Positions 16,241 through 23,162 of a stretch of DNA of 39,574 nt are shown in pieces. The notes beneath the pieces are model-generated. The model saw only the letters and a program-made list of their open reading frames with translations. It made no database searches and had not been told where the DNA came from. Both the position numbers and the translations under genes were made by a program. The stretch's first letter is position 1, and every line of letters starts with the position of its first letter. Source of the DNA: Streptomyces sp. Ru73 (GTDB lineage: Bacteria > Actinomycetota > Actinomycetes > Streptomycetales > Streptomycetaceae); contig NZ_PQSQ01000078.1 of NCBI RefSeq assembly GCF_002920575.1, positions 1 to 39,574 of the forward strand, read 5' to 3'.

Positions 16241-16936
16241 TCAGTCGACGAGGTCGAGCAGGGGCCGCAGGCCGGACGGGCGGTCGGCGGGCGGGAGGTG
16301 GTCCACGGGGAAGTAGCCGCAGCCGAGGGCCTGGGCGCCGCCGTCCGCGCTGCGGTCGTCGCCGACCATCAGGACGTCCTGCGGCGGAAGTCCCAGCTCG
16401 CGGCAGGCCAGTTCGAAGATCCGCGGGTCCGGCTTCTGGATGCCGTGCTCGAAGGAGAGCACGTACGAGCCGATCAGCGGGTCCAGCCCGTGCGCCCGCA
16501 GCACCGGGCGCAGGTCCCAGCCGATGTTGCTGACCACGCCGGTCGCGACGCCCCGTTCGCGCAGCGTGCCCAGCACCTCCGCCGCGTCCGGGTACGGGAT
16601 CCAGGCGGCCGGTGCCTTGTGGCGCTCGTACAGCGTGTCGTACAACTCCTCGGCGGGCAGCGGCACCTGGCGGGCGAGCGCCGTGTACAGCTCGCGGTGG
16701 TGGTCCGCCGTACGGTCCCGGATGCGCCACAGCTCGGCCAGGCCGTCCGGCAGCCGCTCCGGGACGGAACCGCCGGGCAGCGCGCCGGCCCGGTCCAAGT
16801 CCCGGGCCGTCCGGTCGAATTCCGCGTCGGTCATGGTCACGCCGGTCGCGTCGAGCGCCCCGCGCAGCCAGGCCGTGACCGGCTCGATCCGCAGCAGGGT
16901 CCCGGAGAAGTCGAAGAGCACACCCTTGTACGCCAT
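16241..16936 (-). CDS. HAD family hydrolase
   Basis: 231 residues of the capped HAD type. Motif I reads FDFSGTLL (D9), motif II VVSNIGWD, motif III lysine in HGIQKPDPRIFELA, and motif IV MVGDDRSAD. The second motif I aspartate of phosphatases is a serine here (DFS rather than DxD), which makes ordinary phosphatase activity doubtful. ATG at 16936; GCC after the start codon matches strong Streptomyces starts. Same strand as PAP2 but separated by 128 bases. Substrate unknown. Confidence 0.8.
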   Translation of the reverse strand: MAYKGVLFDFSGTLLRIEPVTAWLRGALDATGVTMTDAEFDRTARDLDRAGALPGGSVPERLPDGLAELWRIRDRTADHHRELYTALARQVPLPAEELYDTLYERHKAPAAWIPYPDAAEVLGTLRERGVATGVVSNIGWDLRPVLRAHGLDPLIGSYVLSFEHGIQKPDPRIFELACRELGLPPQDVLMVGDDRSADGGAQALGCGYFPVDHLPPADRPSGLRPLLDLVD

Positions 16937-17064
16937 GACCACCATCCTGGCCGGTGCGCCGTCCCGGGCCAAGAACGCGCCCCGGCGGGCCGGAGGGGAC
17001 GGGGCGCGGGGGAGGCGGTGGCCGCCCGAACTCCGGATGCGGCGACAGCGTGAGTGCGGTGCGG

Positions 17065-17817
17065 TCAGTCCTGGTCCGGGGGCCGGGTGGCCGCCGCCGA
17101 GGCCAGCCGGGTGTACAGCCCGGCCGCCGCGGCCACCAGCGCGGCGCCCAGCAGCCAGCCGGCCAGGACGTCGGAGAGCCAGTGCACGCCCAGGTACAGG
17201 CGCGTGCAGCCGACGCCCACCACGGACACCGCGGCCGGCACGCCCACCGCCCACTGCCAGGCCGCCGGCGCGGCGCGCTCGCGCAGCACCCACAGCGCCA
17301 GCCCGGCGCCCACCATGGCGGTCATCGCGTGCCCCGAGGGGAACGAGGCGTAGTGCGCCGCGTCGACCGGGTCGGGCCACACCGGGCGCGGCCGGTCCAC
17401 CGCCGCCTTGATGCCCTGCTGGAGCAGCGTCCCGAGGGCCGACGTGGCCGCCACCCACGCCGCGAGGACGCGCACCCCGCGCCACACCAGCCACCCGACC
17501 AGCACCAGCAGCGCCGCGCGCACCGTCCACGGGTCCCACACCCAGTCGCTGAGGACGCGGTTCGCCTCGGTGAGCCCCGGCAACGTACGCGCCACCCGGT
17601 GCAGTTCCCCGGCGACCGTACGGTCAGCGCCGGCCAGCGGCGTCCAGTGGACGAGCACGAGCGCGGCGAGCGCCACGGCCGCCGCCGCGAGCCACCCCGC
17701 GGCACGCAACTCCCGCACGCCCGCCGCCGGTCCGGGCGGCTCGGCCGTCCCGGACGCGCTGCCGGTCCCGGAAGGTGACGGAGACGACGGAGACGACGGA
17801 GACGACGGAGATCCCAT
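17065..17817 (-). CDS. PAP2-family membrane phosphatase
   Basis: 250 residues with about six membrane helices. It carries the three-part acid phosphatase signature: KAAVDRPRP, SFPSGHAMT, and RLYLGVHWLSDVLAG, whose histidines form the catalytic pair. Family substrates are lipid phosphates such as phosphatidate or undecaprenyl pyrophosphate. ATG at 17817 is chosen; a frame to 17880 would add an Arg-rich lead. The N-terminus is a Ser/Pro repeat (SSP four times) encoded by a 9-bp tandem repeat, followed by a low-complexity linker to the first helix. Confidence 0.85.
   Translation of the reverse strand: MGSPSSPSSPSSPSPSGTGSASGTAEPPGPAAGVRELRAAGWLAAAAVALAALVLVHWTPLAGADRTVAGELHRVARTLPGLTEANRVLSDWVWDPWTVRAALLVLVGWLVWRGVRVLAAWVAATSALGTLLQQGIKAAVDRPRPVWPDPVDAAHYASFPSGHAMTAMVGAGLALWVLRERAAPAAWQWAVGVPAAVSVVGVGCTRLYLGVHWLSDVLAGWLLGAALVAAAAGLYTRLASAAATRPPDQD
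17777..17812. repeat. 9-bp tandem repeat, four copies, inside the PAP2 N-terminus
   Basis: GACGGAGAC three times plus GACGGAGAT, running to three bases before the start codon triplet. On the coding strand it gives repeated Ser-Ser-Pro. A likely slippage hot spot that changes the length in whole codons. Confidence 0.85.
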
Positions 17818-17937
17818 GGTCCGATCCTGACGGACCGACCCCGGCCGCGGCCACTCGCGACGGCATGTGTGTCGCGCCATGTGCCGGGCCGGGGCGCCGG
17901 GAAGTGGGAAGCACCGGGGGAGGCGGGGAGCGACCCC

Positions 17938-18873
17938 TTACGCGAGCGCGCTCAGTCCCGGTACGAAGGTGATCAGCAGCGGGACGACGGGCACCAGGGA
18001 GGCCACGGCGGTCACGCCCAGCCGGCGGCCCGGCGTCAGCCGGGAAGCGGGCGCGAGCAGCCGGTCGACCCGCGCCGGGACCTGCGCGCACTGGGTCGGG
18101 GTGGGGCCGAACACCCCGCGGTCCTCGTTCAGTTCGACCAGCGCCAGGGCGGTCGTCAGCCGCCCGAAGCGCCGGGAGGCCATGTCGTCGGCGGCCAGTT
18201 CGACGAGCCGGTGCACCTGGTCCTGGAACGCGGCGAAGACCGGCACCTGCGGGAACCCGACCGCCAGCGCCGCCGCGCAGTGCAGCAGCAGGTGGTGGCG
18301 GGCGCGTGCGTGGCCCTTCTCGTGCGCGATCACCGCGTCCAGCTGCTGCCCCTTCAGCCGGCGCAGCGCGGCCGTGGTCACCACCAGTTGGGGCGAGAGG
18401 CCGGGCAGCCACCACGCCTCGGCGCGGTCGCCCTCCAGCACCACGAGCGGGTCGCCGGTCCGCTCCTCGCCGGGCAGCAGCGGGGAGCGCAGCGCCACGT
18501 CGGCCCGGCGCTGTTTGCGGCGGGCCCGCGCGGCGCGCACCTCCCGGGTCAGCACGACGGCGGTCCACGCCCCGCCACAGGCGAGGAGGACGGCCAGCGG
18601 CGCGGCCCAGGAGCCGTACGCACCGAGCGCGTACGCCTCGATGACGTCGTGCGGGGCGAGCGCGAAGACGTTGCCGCGGACGGCCTCCCAGGCCGCGGCG
18701 GCGCTCAGCGACATGGCCAGCACACAGCACAGCAGCACACCGGCGACCACGCACTGCCAGACCCAGAGGGCGAGCACCGGCTCGCGGTCGGGCCAGTCGG
18801 CACGGGCCATCAGGCGCGGCGCCACTGCCGCCGCCAGCGCGCCGAGGACGATCAGCGCGAAGGGGACCATCAT
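17938..18873 (-). CDS. M56-family membrane metallopeptidase
   Basis: 311 residues with about four or five membrane helices and a cytoplasmic zinc-protease domain carrying HEKGH (H184-H188) and the downstream acidic ligand region LVELAADDM. It belongs to the BlaR1/MecR1-related family of membrane sensors, but with no extracellular penicillin-binding domain. The start is uncertain: ATG at 18873 is used, with GTG at 18882 and ATG at 18870 as alternatives. In Streptomyces these genes are usually paired with a BlaI-type repressor; none is adjacent here. Confidence 0.82.
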   Translation of the reverse strand: MMVPFALIVLGALAAAVAPRLMARADWPDREPVLALWVWQCVVAGVLLCCVLAMSLSAAAAWEAVRGNVFALAPHDVIEAYALGAYGSWAAPLAVLLACGGAWTAVVLTREVRAARARRKQRRADVALRSPLLPGEERTGDPLVVLEGDRAEAWWLPGLSPQLVVTTAALRRLKGQQLDAVIAHEKGHARARHHLLLHCAAALAVGFPQVPVFAAFQDQVHRLVELAADDMASRRFGRLTTALALVELNEDRGVFGPTPTQCAQVPARVDRLLAPASRLTPGRRLGVTAVASLVPVVPLLITFVPGLSALA

Positions 18874-18971
18874 GGCCGTCACTCTAGGATCGGCGGGCTA
18901 CCGAGAGGTACGGTCTCGCCGCGGAAGTGACGCATACCACCGACAGATGAGGTGTACGTCGCTCAGGGGTG

Positions 18972-19013
18972 CCCATGAGTCCGGTCCCATGAGCCCGTGC
19001 CCATGAGTCCATC
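18972..19013. repeat. Three tandem 14-bp units
   Basis: CCCATGAGTCCGGT, CCCATGAGCCCGTG and CCCATGAGTCCATC in the 227-base gap between the DUF5134 gene and the M56 gene. No gene is seen in this gap. Function unknown; it lies where the M56 promoter would be. Confidence 0.6.
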
Positions 19014-19100
19014 CGGGAGCCGCAGCGGCCACCGCCGTCACTCCGAACCGGCCGTCGGCCGCTTCCCGCCGCTGTCGGGCCCGCCCGTGCCGCTCGTGCT

Positions 19101-19664
19101 TCACACCGTCAGCAGCATCGTGAACATCCCCATGCTCATGGCCGTCCGGCACGCGCTCAGCAGCTCCGGCCGGGGCACGGCGGCCACCCCGCCGCCCGGC
19201 GCGCTCCCCGCCGCCAGCACGGCGGGGGCCGGTATCAGCCGTATGCCGGAGGCGACGGCGTGCACGGCGTAGTAGGCGAGCAGCAGGCCGGTCAGGACGG
19301 GTACGCCGCCCGCCCCGCCGTGGCCCGCGTGCCCGCCGCCGGCCGGTGCCGCCGTCATCACCAGCGCCATGTAGACCATGGCGGCCGAGCCGATCACATG
19401 GTGCGGATGCCGGGCGGCGGCGGCCCACACCGCCGTCGCGCCGAAGACCGCCACATAGACCCACGCCGTCCAGCCGGGCAGCGGCACCGCCGAGGCCGGC
19501 AGCGCCATCGCCGCCATGCCCAGCGCCATCAGCGCCTCACCCCGCGCCCGCACGCGGCGGGCCCGGTCCCGCTCCGCCCCCGCGCGCGAGCGCAGCAGGC
19601 AGTACACGCCCGCGGCTGCGCACAGTACGACCAGCAGCCAGCCGGTCAACGCCGGTCCGTGCAC
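19101..19664 (-). CDS. DUF5134-type membrane protein
   Basis: 187 residues with about six hydrophobic segments and many His/Met residues (AARHPHHVIGSAAMVYMALVM, GGGHAGHGG, TAMSMGMFTML). This pattern matches DUF5134, an uncharacterised actinobacterial membrane family often found near M56 peptidases. His and Met in membrane helices suggest metal (perhaps copper) handling, which is inference. GTG at 19664 is used because GGGGGAGG lies six bases upstream; the frame runs further to 19826 without any good start. Likely transcribed toward the M56 gene after a 227-base gap. Confidence 0.7.
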   Translation of the reverse strand: MHGPALTGWLLVVLCAAAGVYCLLRSRAGAERDRARRVRARGEALMALGMAAMALPASAVPLPGWTAWVYVAVFGATAVWAAAARHPHHVIGSAAMVYMALVMTAAPAGGGHAGHGGAGGVPVLTGLLLAYYAVHAVASGIRLIPAPAVLAAGSAPGGGVAAVPRPELLSACRTAMSMGMFTMLLTV

Positions 19665-19846
19665 GGCGCACCTCCCCCTGGAGCACGTACGGACCGTCCC
19701 GCCGCGGCCCGGCGCGAACGATCTCTTCCGCTCGCAGGATGCCCGCCCGAACCCGGCTTCACGGGGGCGCACAGGCGCACGAGGGAGCGTGTGTACGAAT
19801 CGCCCGGGAGCGGCTGGGCGATTCATCCCCGGATCCGGCCGCCGTC

Positions 19847-19954
19847 GGATTCCCGGGCGCCCTCGGATACCTGGGCGCCCTCGGATACCTGGGCACCCTC
19901 GGATACCTGGGCGCCCTCAGGTTCCCGGGCGCCCTCGGGTTCCGGGACGCCCTC
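19847..19954. repeat. Six imperfect 18-bp tandem repeats downstream of the VOC gene
   Basis: Consensus GGATACCTGGGCGCCCTC, copies at 19847, 19865, 19883, 19901, 19919 and 19937 with no spacers. On the minus strand they encode repeated EGAQVS/EGARE in frame with the VOC gene but beyond its stop. The 305-base gap 19665-19969 contains this repeat and otherwise no gene that I can support. Confidence 0.9.
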
Positions 19955-19969
19955 GGACGACCGTCGCCC

Positions 19970-20362
19970 TCAGATCCCCGGGCGGTACCGCAGCGGATGG
20001 TCAGCCGGGACCTCGGTGAGGACGATGCGGTGGCCGTCGGGGTCGGCGATCCACATCTCGATCAGCCCCCACGGCTCCTTGACCGGCGGCCGCAGGATCT
20101 CCACGCCCTTCGCCGCCAGCTCCTCGTACGCCGCCGCCGCGTCCGCGACCTGGAGCCAGAGCTGGAGCGTCGCGGTGGGCGGCTCCTCGGACCGGCCCGA
20201 GACCTCCAGGAAGCCGCCGCCGAGGAAGTACACGACCCCGCGCTCGGGCCCCGTGCCGAACTCCCGGTACACGGGGAGGCCCAGCGCCGTGCCGTAGAAC
20301 TCCCGCGACCGCTCGGGGTCGGCCGGGCGTACCAGGACTCTGCTGCTCAGTACCTGCACCAT
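19970..20362 (-). CDS. VOC (glyoxalase/bleomycin-resistance) family protein
   Basis: 130 residues with the paired beta-alpha-beta-beta-beta modules of the vicinal oxygen chelate fold: VLVRPADPERSREFYGTALGLPVY, then LQLWLQVADAAAAYEELAAKGVEI, ending WGLIEMWIADPDGHRIVLTEVP. The PDGHRIVL end is typical of glyoxalase-like proteins with a metal-binding acidic site. ATG at 20362. The TGA is followed in frame by about 45 more open codons containing the 18-bp repeat, so a longer ancestral C-terminus is possible. Enzyme or binding role cannot be decided. Confidence 0.85.
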   Translation of the reverse strand: MVQVLSSRVLVRPADPERSREFYGTALGLPVYREFGTGPERGVVYFLGGGFLEVSGRSEEPPTATLQLWLQVADAAAAYEELAAKGVEILRPPVKEPWGLIEMWIADPDGHRIVLTEVPADHPLRYRPGI

Positions 20363-20533
20363 GGCTCGGACCCTAAGGGCTTCCCGGCATCCGGAACACG
20401 GCGACGTGCGGGCACCGGCCCTTGTTAGCCTCGACACGTCCGGGCGCCACGCCCGCCCGGCGCGCCGCCGCCGGGCCACCCGCCCGCGGCGCACCCACCG
20501 GCCCCGCCCGCCCCGAGAGGACCCCCGCCCGCC

Positions 20534-21076
20534 ATGCCCGCCACGCCCGCACCCGAGCTGACCTTCCGCCCCGCCACCGCGTCCGACGTGCCCGCGCTCG
20601 TCGAGCTGATCGAGTCGGCGTACCGGGGGGACGCCAGCCGCGCGGGCTGGACCACGGAGGCCGACCTGCTGGCGGGCCAGCGCACGGACCCCGAGGGCGT
20701 CGCTGCGGTGGTCGCGGCCGAGGGCAGCCGGCTCCTGGTGGCCGAGCGGGACGGCGAGCTCGTGGCCTGCTGCCAGCTCGAACACCGCGGGGAGCACGCC
20801 TACTTCGGCATGTTCGCGGTGCGTCCCACGCTCCAGGGCGGCGGCCTCGGCAAGGTGATCATCGCCGAGGCCGAGCGCATCGTGCGCACCGAGTGGGACG
20901 CGCGCGAGATGCACATGACGGTCATCCGGCAGCGCGCCGAGCTGATCGCCTGGTACGAGCGCCGCGGCTACGTCCGCACCGGCCGGATGAGCCCCTTCCC
21001 GTACGGCGACGAGCGCTTCGGCGTCCCGCAGCGCGACGACCTGGAATTCGAGCTGCTGGTCAAGAAGCTGGCCTGA
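20534..21076 (+). CDS. GNAT family N-acetyltransferase
   Basis: 180 residues. The acetyl-CoA binding motif A is FGMFAVRPTLQGGGLGKVII (Q-G-G-G-L-G), preceded by LVACCQLEHRGEHAYFG and followed by MHMTVIRQRAELIAWYERRGYV, the usual C-terminal strand-helix. It is a cytoplasmic acetyltransferase of unknown substrate. The ATG at 20534 opens the frame. It is transcribed alone, divergent from the VOC gene with a 171-base gap, and convergent with a GDPD gene. Confidence 0.85.
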   Translation: MPATPAPELTFRPATASDVPALVELIESAYRGDASRAGWTTEADLLAGQRTDPEGVAAVVAAEGSRLLVAERDGELVACCQLEHRGEHAYFGMFAVRPTLQGGGLGKVIIAEAERIVRTEWDAREMHMTVIRQRAELIAWYERRGYVRTGRMSPFPYGDERFGVPQRDDLEFELLVKKLA

Positions 21077-21086
21077 CCGGCCTCCC

Positions 21087-21101
21087 GCGGCGGGGCGCCG
21101 C
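21087..21101. terminator. Small GC hairpin between convergent GNAT and GDPD genes
   Basis: GCGGCG-GGG-CGCCGC, a perfect 6-bp stem in the 32-base gap between the two stop codons. No T-tract. A weak candidate by size. Confidence 0.35.
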
Positions 21102-21108
21102 CCGCCCG

Positions 21109-21792
21109 CTACGCCGTGAAGCGCGTCGCCCGGCGGATCTCGGGGAAGTCGGTCACCACGCCGTCCAGGCCGAGGCCGCGGGCGATCCGCAGCTGGTCGT
21201 GGGTGTTCACGGTCCAGGCGAGCACCCGCAGGCCCGCCGCGTGCGCGCGTTCGGTCAGCTCCAGGGTGAGCCGCCGGATGTTCAGCGACACGTACTCCGC
21301 GCCCACCGCGCGCGCCCGGTCCACCACGTCCTTGCCGTACCGGCTGGCCACCAGGCCCGTGCGGACGCCCGGCAGCAGCGTGCGGATTGCGTCCAGCGCC
21401 TCGTCGTGGAAGGAGATCACGTCGACCCGGTCGACGAGGTCCCGCCGGCGCAGCACGTCCGCCAGGGCGCGGGCCGCCGCGACGTCCTTGATCTCGGCCT
21501 GCAGCGGCGCCGCCACCGCTTCGACGACCTCCTCGAAGACGGGGATGCGCTCGCCCTGGCCCGCGTCCATCTCGCGCAGCGCCGCGAGGGTGTGCTCGGT
21601 GATCGGCCCCTGCCCGTCCGTCGTACGGTCCACGTCCGCGTCGTGCATGACGACGAGCGCTCCGTCCTTGCTGAGGTGCAGGTCCAGCTCGATGAGGTCG
21701 AGCCCCTCGCGTTCGGCGCGGCGGAAGGAACGCAGGGTGTTCTCCGGCTCCACGCCCATGACCCCGCGGTGTCCGATGGTCAGGAAGGTCAA
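21109..21792 (-). CDS. Glycerophosphodiester phosphodiesterase
   Basis: 227 residues, the size of the short bacterial cytosolic GDPD type. It has IGHRG at 6-10, EPENTLRSF, and IELDLHLSKDGALVVMHD, carrying the catalytic histidines and the metal-binding Glu and Asp. Further ligands are in APLQAEIK, and the barrel ends with VLAWTVNTHDQLRIA and GVVTDFPE. It hydrolyses glycerophosphodiesters to glycerol 3-phosphate and an alcohol. No signal peptide, so intracellular. ATG at 21792. The next gene upstream on the strand is a small membrane peptide 90 bases away. Confidence 0.9.
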   Translation of the reverse strand: MTFLTIGHRGVMGVEPENTLRSFRRAEREGLDLIELDLHLSKDGALVVMHDADVDRTTDGQGPITEHTLAALREMDAGQGERIPVFEEVVEAVAAPLQAEIKDVAAARALADVLRRRDLVDRVDVISFHDEALDAIRTLLPGVRTGLVASRYGKDVVDRARAVGAEYVSLNIRRLTLELTERAHAAGLRVLAWTVNTHDQLRIARGLGLDGVVTDFPEIRRATRFTA

Positions 21793-21882
21793 GGCTGCCT
21801 CGCTATCTGTGGCTGTCTCGCTGGGCTGGCGGTACGGGACCGGCCGCCGGCCGTGGCACGGCTGCCGGAAACGGCGGCCAGC

Positions 21883-22008
21883 CTAACGGGCCGTGCTGAC
21901 GGCGAAGGGAACGCCGGATGTCGTCGCGGCGTGCCCGGAGCGGGCGCTGGCGACTCCGAGGACGAGGCCGGTGATGACGGCGGCGACCAGTACGGCACGG
22001 GTGCTCAC
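21883..22008 (-). CDS. Small membrane or secreted peptide, 41 residues
   Basis: Reads from GTG at 22008: a short basic start (STRA), then a hydrophobic helix VLVAAVITGLVLGVASA, then a polar tail of about 18 residues. GAGAGGGAG lies about nine bases upstream, which supports real translation. It could be a single-span membrane peptide, or a signal peptide cut after VASA to release a short tail. It follows the PadR gene on the same strand by 77 bases. No family recognised. Confidence 0.5.
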   Translation of the reverse strand: MSTRAVLVAAVITGLVLGVASARSGHAATTSGVPFAVSTAR

Positions 22009-22085
22009 GGTGGACGACTCCCTCTCGGGCGGGCGGTTCGGGGGCACTTGTCCTACCCGGGCGGGGCGCTGACCGGCGAATCCGG

Positions 22086-22853
22086 TCACCCGTGCGTGGG
22101 CGCGTCCTCCACGCGCTGACGCGGGGGCGCCACCGAGGGGGCACGGCCCCGCTGCTCCGACGCCCGCCCCGCCGTCTCCGGCGCAGCCCGCCCCCCGGCC
22201 TCCGGTGCCGCCCGCCCTGCCATCTCCGAGGGCCGCCCCGCGGTTTCGGGCGCCGCCCGCCGCAGCCGTTCCAGGTCCGCGAGCATCGCCTCGGCCAGCT
22301 CCAGTTCGGCCAGGTGCTGCCGCTCACTCCAGCCCAGCGCGACCCGCGGGAAGTCCCACTCGGTCCCCGCCCCGGCGCCGGCCAGCGCCTTCCGCACCTC
22401 CCGCAGCCCGGCCCTGGTGCGCTCGCGGTGTCGCTCCACGAGGGTGCGCAGGGTGTCGGGCACGGCCAGGTGCCCCAGCCAGACGCGCAGTACGAGGGGG
22501 TGTTTGAGGACCGGCGGGCCGCATTCGTGTGTCGCGTCGGCCCAGGCGGCGAGCGCCTGCCGGCCGTCCTCGGTGATGGTGTAGCGGCGCTTGGCGCGCG
22601 GCTCCTCGGGGCCGGAGCGCCGGGAGGTGACCAGGCCCAGCTCCTCCAGGCGGCGCAGTTCGGCGTAGATCTGGCTGATGGCGGGCGACCAGTAGAAGAA
22701 GCGGAGCGAGGCGTCGGCCCACTTCTTGAGGTCGTAGCCGGTGCGGCCGTCACGGAAGGAGAGCAGCCCGAGCACGGCCCAGGCGGTGACGGGGAGTCGC
22801 GGGTACGTGATGGCCCCCTGGCGGCGGTGCGGCGTGCGGTCGGACCCGGTCAT
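22086..22853 (-). CDS. PadR family transcriptional regulator
   Basis: About 255 residues. The winged-helix domain spans roughly residues 15-105 (TAWAVLGLLSFRDGRTGYDLKK, then SPAISQIYAELRRLEELGLV, then KRRYTITEDGRQAL), followed by the helical dimerisation arm of the longer PadR subgroup. The C-terminus is a low-complexity tail with repeated PETAGR/PEAGGR units. The start is uncertain: ATG at 22853 (MTGSDRTPHRR) is used; ATG at 22877 and a TTG at 22904 are alternatives. It is divergent from the DUF6421 operon and may regulate it, which is inference. Confidence 0.82.
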   Translation of the reverse strand: MTGSDRTPHRRQGAITYPRLPVTAWAVLGLLSFRDGRTGYDLKKWADASLRFFYWSPAISQIYAELRRLEELGLVTSRRSGPEEPRAKRRYTITEDGRQALAAWADATHECGPPVLKHPLVLRVWLGHLAVPDTLRTLVERHRERTRAGLREVRKALAGAGAGTEWDFPRVALGWSERQHLAELELAEAMLADLERLRRAAPETAGRPSEMAGRAAPEAGGRAAPETAGRASEQRGRAPSVAPPRQRVEDAPTHG

Positions 22854-23039
22854 CCTCGGGGCGCGGCGGGGCGCCATGGCCGCGGAGCACGAAGATCGCA
22901 GCAATCCGGACGCTCCTGACCGGTCGCTGACCGTGTGGCGCGCGGTGACGACCGCTTTCGCCCGGTAGCCCGTACGGCCGTCACCCGTATGGGGCAGTAG
23001 CGGGTGTACATGGCAGAAAACGCGGGCAGACGCTCCCTC

Positions 23040-23078
23040 CGCAGGAAAAACATCTCCTGCGACGGGGGTATCGCAGGA
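23040..23078. promoter_or_regulatory. Three CGCAGGA sites upstream of the DUF6421 operon
   Basis: CGCAGGA at 23040-23046, its inverse TCCTGCG at 23055-23061, and CGCAGGA again at 23072-23078. The first pair is a perfect 7-bp inverted repeat with an 8-base spacer. They lie 20-60 bases upstream of the likely -35 box, where an activator or repressor would bind. The divergent gap 22854-23162 (309 bases) holds these and the palindrome at 23100-23117. Confidence 0.5.
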
Positions 23079-23097
23079 TGATTTCCGCCGCTCCCCC

Positions 23098-23127
23098 TTG
23101 AGAGGCCGAAGCCTCTCTGGTTACGGT
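23098..23127 (+). promoter_or_regulatory. Promoter with embedded palindrome for the DUF6421 operon
   Basis: TTGAGA (23098-23103) and TACGGT (23122-23127) with an 18-base spacer resemble a housekeeping promoter. The palindrome GAGAGGC-CGAA-GCCTCTC (23100-23117) overlaps the -35 and fills the spacer. Transcription would start near 23134, leaving a 29-base leader with GGAGGG before the ATG at 23163. The geometry fits a repressor or a MerR-type activator. Confidence 0.5.
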
Positions 23128-23162
23128 GTCCCCACCACACGATCTCCTGCCGGAGGGCAGTC

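Noticed and set aside
19847..19954. 18-bp repeats considered as a CRISPR array
   Set aside because: The units abut without spacers and are imperfect; this is a minisatellite. No cas genes are nearby.
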